Below are positions 15,804 to 18,558 of a stretch of 18,558 nucleotides of DNA, piece by piece. The position numbers and the translations under genes were made by a program. Below the pieces are notes generated by a model that was not told the DNA's origin, searched no databases, and was given only the letters and a program-made list of their open reading frames with translations. The first letter of the stretch is position 1, and each line of letters starts with the position of its first letter. The stretch spans positions 1-18,558 of the forward strand of contig JAYRRR010000116.1 in the NCBI GenBank assembly GCA_041910015.1, written 5' to 3'. The DNA is from RPQJ01 sp041910015. Its GTDB lineage: Bacteria > Pseudomonadota > Gammaproteobacteria > Steroidobacterales > Steroidobacteraceae.

Positions 15804-16877
15804 GTGACCCTCGAAGACCTGCGCCGCAACCGCAACCTCCTGTTCTGGGCGCTGCACACGCTCGGCTGGAGCGCCTACCTCATCACGCAGTACCTCGGCG
15901 CGCTGCTCTATGAGAAGCCGACGGCGTACATCAAGGTCGTGCTCGCGGCGGCAGCCGGCGGGTTCGTGCTCTCCGCGCCGTTGCGCTACGTCTACCGCTG
16001 GCTGTGGACGCGGCGCCCGGCGGTCATCGTCCCCGCGGTGCTGCTCTCGTCGTGGGTCACGGGCCTCGGTTGGCGCGTGGTCATCAACTCGTCCTACATC
16101 CACTGGGTCGAGGCCGACTCGATGGCCGGCGAGCCGTGGTACGGCATCTTCGTCGGGACGCTCAGTTCGACCTACCTGCTGCTCTGCTGGTCGATTCTCT
16201 ACTTCGGCATCAAGTACTACGAGACGTTGCAGGAGCAGCGCGAATCCATGCTGCGCGCGTCGGCGCTCGCGCAGGAGGCGCAGGTCAAGATGCTGCGCTA
16301 CCAGCTCAATCCGCATTTCCTGTTCAACACGCTGAACGCGATTTCGACGCTGATCCTCGACGGTCAGGGAAAGGTTGCCAACCAGGCCGTCGGGCGGCTG
16401 TCGGATTTCCTGCGCTACACGCTCGACCAGGATCCGATGAAAAAGGTCACGTTGCGGCACGAACTCGACGCGCTGAACCTCTACCTCGGCATCGAGAAGT
16501 TGCGTTTCGGCGACCGGCTGCGGCTCGAGTTCGACGTCGACGAACAGGTGACGGCCGCGCAGGTGCCCTCGCTGATTCTGCAGCCGCTGGTCGAGAACGC
16601 GCTCAAGTATGCGGTCGCGCCGCGCGAGGAGGGCGGGCGGCTGCGGATCGAGGCGCACGAGATCGACGGCCACCTGCGTCTCGTCGTGCAGGACGACGGT
16701 CCGGGCCTGCCGGTCGGCGTCGAACTCGGGGCGGGCCGCGGCGTCGGCTTCCGCAACACGCGCGAACGCCTCGCCGTGCTCTACGGCGACCGGCAGCAGA
16801 TCGCGGTACGATTCTCGCGCCCCGGACTGCGCATCGAGGTTTCCCTGCCCCTGGAACTCGCCACCCAACCCGCATGA
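15804..16877 (+). CDS. LytS/YehU-type sensor histidine kinase
   Basis: 357 residues from GTG 15804. The N-terminal third has about four membrane helices between residues 12 and 135 (FWALHTLGWSAYLITQYLG, then VVLAAAAGGFVLSAPL, then VIVPAVLLSSWVTGLGW, then TLSSTYLLLCWSILYFG) and no large periplasmic domain. A coiled linker leads to the His_kinase (PF06580) domain. The phosphoacceptor is His171 in YQLNPHFLFNTLNAIS, the N-box Asn265 is in LQPLVENALKYAV, and the G-box motifs are DDGPGL and GVGFRNTRERL. This is the AlgZ/LytS class that pairs with LytTR regulators. Its stop overlaps the regulator start (ATGA). The signal is unknown; such kinases often sense membrane or cell-wall state, which is family knowledge rather than evidence here. 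Confidence 0.93.
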   Translation: MTLEDLRRNRNLLFWALHTLGWSAYLITQYLGALLYEKPTAYIKVVLAAAAGGFVLSAPLRYVYRWLWTRRPAVIVPAVLLSSWVTGLGWRVVINSSYIHWVEADSMAGEPWYGIFVGTLSSTYLLLCWSILYFGIKYYETLQEQRESMLRASALAQEAQVKMLRYQLNPHFLFNTLNAISTLILDGQGKVANQAVGRLSDFLRYTLDQDPMKKVTLRHELDALNLYLGIEKLRFGDRLRLEFDVDEQVTAAQVPSLILQPLVENALKYAVAPREEGGRLRIEAHEIDGHLRLVVQDDGPGLPVGVELGAGRGVGFRNTRERLAVLYGDRQQIAVRFSRPGLRIEVSLPLELATQPA

Positions 16878-17725
16878 CCATCCGCACCATCATCGTCGAC
16901 GACGAGCCGCTCGCGCGCCGCGGCCTCGAGCTGCGCCTGCAGGACGCGGCGGACATCCAGATCGTGCGCCAGTGCGCCAACGGCCGCGAAGCGATCGCCT
17001 CGATCGCCGGGGATGCGCCCGACCTGATGTTCCTCGACATCCAGATGCCAGGGCTCTCGGGGCTCGACGTGGTGGCGCAGGTACCGCAGGAAAACATGCC
17101 CATGATCGTGTTCGTGACCGCGTTCGACCGCTATGCGATCGATGCGTTCGAGGCGCATGCGCTCGACTACCTGCTCAAGCCGGTCGACGACGCGCGGCTC
17201 GCATCTGCGCTCGACCGCGTGCGTGCGCAGTGGCAGCAGAAGCAGGCGGCGGCGCAGCGCGAGCAGCTGCTGGCGCTGCTCGCGGACCTCACGGGCAAGG
17301 GCGAGATTTCGCCGGATGCGCTGCTGCCGATGCCCGGTGCCGCCGCGCCGGCGGCGCCGCGCCGCCATGCCTCGATGCTGCCGATCCGCTCGGGCCGCGA
17401 GACGCTGCGGCTCGACGTCGCAACGATCGACTGGATCGATGCGGCCGGCGACTACATGTGCCTGCACGCCGCCGGGCAGACGCACGTGCTGCGCGCGACG
17501 ATGAAGGAACTCGAGGCGATGCTCGATCCGCTGGTATTCCAGCGGGTGCACCGTTCGACGATCGTCAACCTGGCGCGCGTGCGCTCGCTGCGCCCGCACC
17601 TGAACGGCGAGTGCTTCCTGAAGCTGCAATCGGGGCAGGAGATCAAGCTGAGCCGCAGCTTCCGCGACAAGGTCGAACTGCTGCTCGACCGCTCGGGCAT
17701 CGCCCCGCAGGAGCATCGCGTCTAG
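16874..17725 (+). CDS. LytTR-family response regulator
   Basis: 283 residues. Receiver domain about 1-120: acidic pair Asp9/Asp10, phosphoacceptor Asp55 in LMFLDIQMPGLSG, Thr82 and Lys102 in YLLKPVDD. A Gln/Ala-rich coiled linker (about 110-165) joins it to a LytTR DNA-binding domain at about 170-275, with LPIRSGRETLRLDVATIDWI, FQRVHRSTIVNLARV and a C-terminal KLQSGQEIKLSRSFRDKV. LytTR domains bind tandem short direct repeats with an AT-tolerant spacer. No such site stands out near its own promoter, so autoregulation cannot be argued. It is coupled by a 4-base overlap to the kinase, making this a complete cognate pair. A 94-base gap follows before the next gene. Confidence 0.95.
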   Translation: MTIRTIIVDDEPLARRGLELRLQDAADIQIVRQCANGREAIASIAGDAPDLMFLDIQMPGLSGLDVVAQVPQENMPMIVFVTAFDRYAIDAFEAHALDYLLKPVDDARLASALDRVRAQWQQKQAAAQREQLLALLADLTGKGEISPDALLPMPGAAAPAAPRRHASMLPIRSGRETLRLDVATIDWIDAAGDYMCLHAAGQTHVLRATMKELEAMLDPLVFQRVHRSTIVNLARVRSLRPHLNGECFLKLQSGQEIKLSRSFRDKVELLLDRSGIAPQEHRV

Positions 17726-17807
17726 CCAGGCCGTGTCTGGAGTCCCGCAAGCCGCACCCCGTGCGCGTGGGCCGTCCGGTCGCCGCACGCCGCACGCCAC
17801 CTTCGGC

Positions 17808-17813
17808 TAGACT
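17808..17813 (+). promoter_or_regulatory. Putative -10 box of the DUF2946-like gene (leaderless start)
   Basis: GC followed by TAGACT ends 6 bases before the ATG at 17820 with no Shine-Dalgarno. Spacing and sequence match the kinase start at 15804. Confidence 0.5.
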
Positions 17814-17819
17814 GCGCGC

Positions 17820-18149
17820 ATGCCGACGGCTTCGCTCGTCCGCCCGGTCTGCCCTCATCGCAGCGCGATCCTGCTGGTCGTGCTCGTCATGTTCTGCGTC
17901 GCGCAGGCCATGGCGGTCGCGCACGCCGCGCGCCACTGGGGCAGCGACGCTCCCGGACTGCCCGGCGACCACAGCCAGCTCTGCACCGACTGCGCGTCGC
18001 TGCTGCCGCTGACGGCGGTGGCGGGCGGCGTCGGGGCGGTCGTGACACTGATCGGGCCGGTGGCCCGCGAGTTGCTGCCGGCGGTGCCGATCCGTGCGGT
18101 GACTGCGCCAGTCGCGCGGCGGTTCCGTTCCCGCGCACCTCCACGCTGA
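17820..18149 (+). CDS. DUF2946-like small exported/membrane protein
   Basis: 109 residues. A hydrophobic segment (about 16-36, AILLVVLVMFCVAQAMAVAHA) is followed by a loop with HSQLCTDCASLLPL (51-64), then a second apolar stretch about 65-85 and a basic tail. The His-plus-CxxC arrangement after one N-terminal helix resembles DUF2946 proteins, which are commonly found beside genes for metal-responsive outer-membrane receptors. Metal handling is inferred from that and from His35, His39, His51, Cys55 and Cys58 as possible ligands. The next gene, 95 bases downstream, encodes an exported protein and is probably functionally linked. The domain assignment is moderate because the protein is short. 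Confidence 0.6.
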   Translation: MPTASLVRPVCPHRSAILLVVLVMFCVAQAMAVAHAARHWGSDAPGLPGDHSQLCTDCASLLPLTAVAGGVGAVVTLIGPVARELLPAVPIRAVTAPVARRFRSRAPPR

Positions 18150-18231
18150 ATCCTCGAAGGCGGCCACGCGGCCGCCGGCTCGACGCACCGTGACGTCGCG
18201 CTCGACGCGGGCGTCGCTCCATGGCTCGAAC

Positions 18232-18236
18232 GAGGA
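18232..18236 (+). promoter_or_regulatory. Shine-Dalgarno of the exported coiled-coil protein
   Basis: GAGGA lies 8 bases before the ATG at 18245 and supports that start, in contrast to the SD-less gene just upstream. Confidence 0.5.
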
Positions 18237-18244
18237 TTCCATCG

Positions 18245-18558
18245 ATGAACATCCGCTTCCGGCCCTGGCTGGCCGGCGCCCTGTGTGTCGTGGCCCTGAC
18301 ACCTCCGGGCGTCGGGGCGCAGACCCGCGACGACGAACTCGACGCGCTGCGCGCGGAAGTCGCGGCGCTCAGGCAGCAGTACGAAACCCGCGTGCACGAC
18401 CTCGAGCTGCGCATCGAGCAGCTCGAGGCCACGCAGTCCGCGTCGGCCTTGCCGTCCGACAGCGCTGCCGCGGCGGCCGGCGCGGCGACCGAGGCCGTCG
18501 TCGCGGCCGTGCCTGCCGACGCAGCCGTGCCCGCCGATGCGGGAGGCGGCGCCGCTCC
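18245..18558 (+). CDS. N-terminus of an exported coiled-coil protein, possibly an outer-membrane receptor (3' truncated)
   Basis: 104 codons are open to the window edge, with no stop. A signal peptide of about 25 residues (basic MNIRFRPW, hydrophobic core, cleavage near VGAQ) is followed by a heptad-like coiled coil, DDELDALRAEVAALRQQYET and VHDLELRIEQLEATQ (about 29-64). After that comes an Ala/Pro/Val-rich linker. This layout occurs in some TonB-dependent receptors and porins that carry an N-terminal coiled coil before the barrel. Together with the DUF2946-like neighbour it suggests a metal-uptake outer-membrane protein, but the diagnostic plug and barrel lie beyond the window. It could equally be a periplasmic or other envelope protein. 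Confidence 0.65.
   Translation, partial: MNIRFRPWLAGALCVVALTPPGVGAQTRDDELDALRAEVAALRQQYETRVHDLELRIEQLEATQSASALPSDSAAAAAGAATEAVVAAVPADAAVPADAGGGAA

Overview
The window is GC-rich throughout and densely coding, with short intergenic gaps and many 1-4 base start/stop overlaps. The gene content (HrpB-type helicase, proteobacterial Hut enzymes, LytS/LytTR pair, lipoproteins with classical lipoboxes) points to a chromosomal segment of a high-GC gammaproteobacterium, perhaps near the Xanthomonadales/Steroidobacter-like lineages. That placement is inference from family resemblance only. I see no rRNA, tRNA, CRISPR array, insertion sequence or phage gene, and no stretch over about 130 bases without a gene.

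Layout. (1) 1-1886, plus: the C-terminal part of HrpB, then a coupled NlpC/P60 lipoprotein peptidase. (2) 1902-2816, minus: a DNA-binding protein with a PolX-like N-terminal domain and helix-hairpin-helix motifs but no polymerase domain. (3) 2950-6612, plus: a probable envelope-lipid operon of an anchored alpha/beta hydrolase, a PLD/cardiolipin-synthase-like lipoprotein, and a single-pass membrane protein. (4) 10306 down to 6628, minus: a compact set of a thioredoxin-fold lipoprotein, a 54-residue protein locked between its neighbours by GTGA and ATGA overlaps, a mini-secretin-like periplasmic protein, and an E1/ThiF-like Rossmann protein that has lost the usual adenylation loop. (5) 14401 down to 10404, minus: histidine degradation genes hutU-hutI-hutG, without hutH. 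(6) 14454-15732, plus: a 74-residue membrane protein, a 130-residue soluble protein, and a secreted Cys-rich protein with an internal duplication. (7) 15804-17725, plus: a LytS-type histidine kinase and LytTR response regulator, overlapping by ATGA. (8) 17820-18558, plus: a DUF2946-like small protein and the N-terminus of an exported coiled-coil protein cut by the window edge.

How they work together. HutU, HutI and HutG would take urocanate to glutamate plus formamide. The hydrolase/PLD pair probably remodels phospholipids at the inner membrane/periplasm face. The kinase and regulator form a complete two-component system whose targets cannot be read from here.

The best candidate for something undescribed is region 4, especially the 54-residue coupled gene together with the degenerate E1-like protein. 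A second signal is a set of three starts (hutU, the kinase, the DUF2946-like gene), each with a TA-rich -10-like hexamer exactly 6 bases upstream and no Shine-Dalgarno, which suggests leaderless mRNAs.
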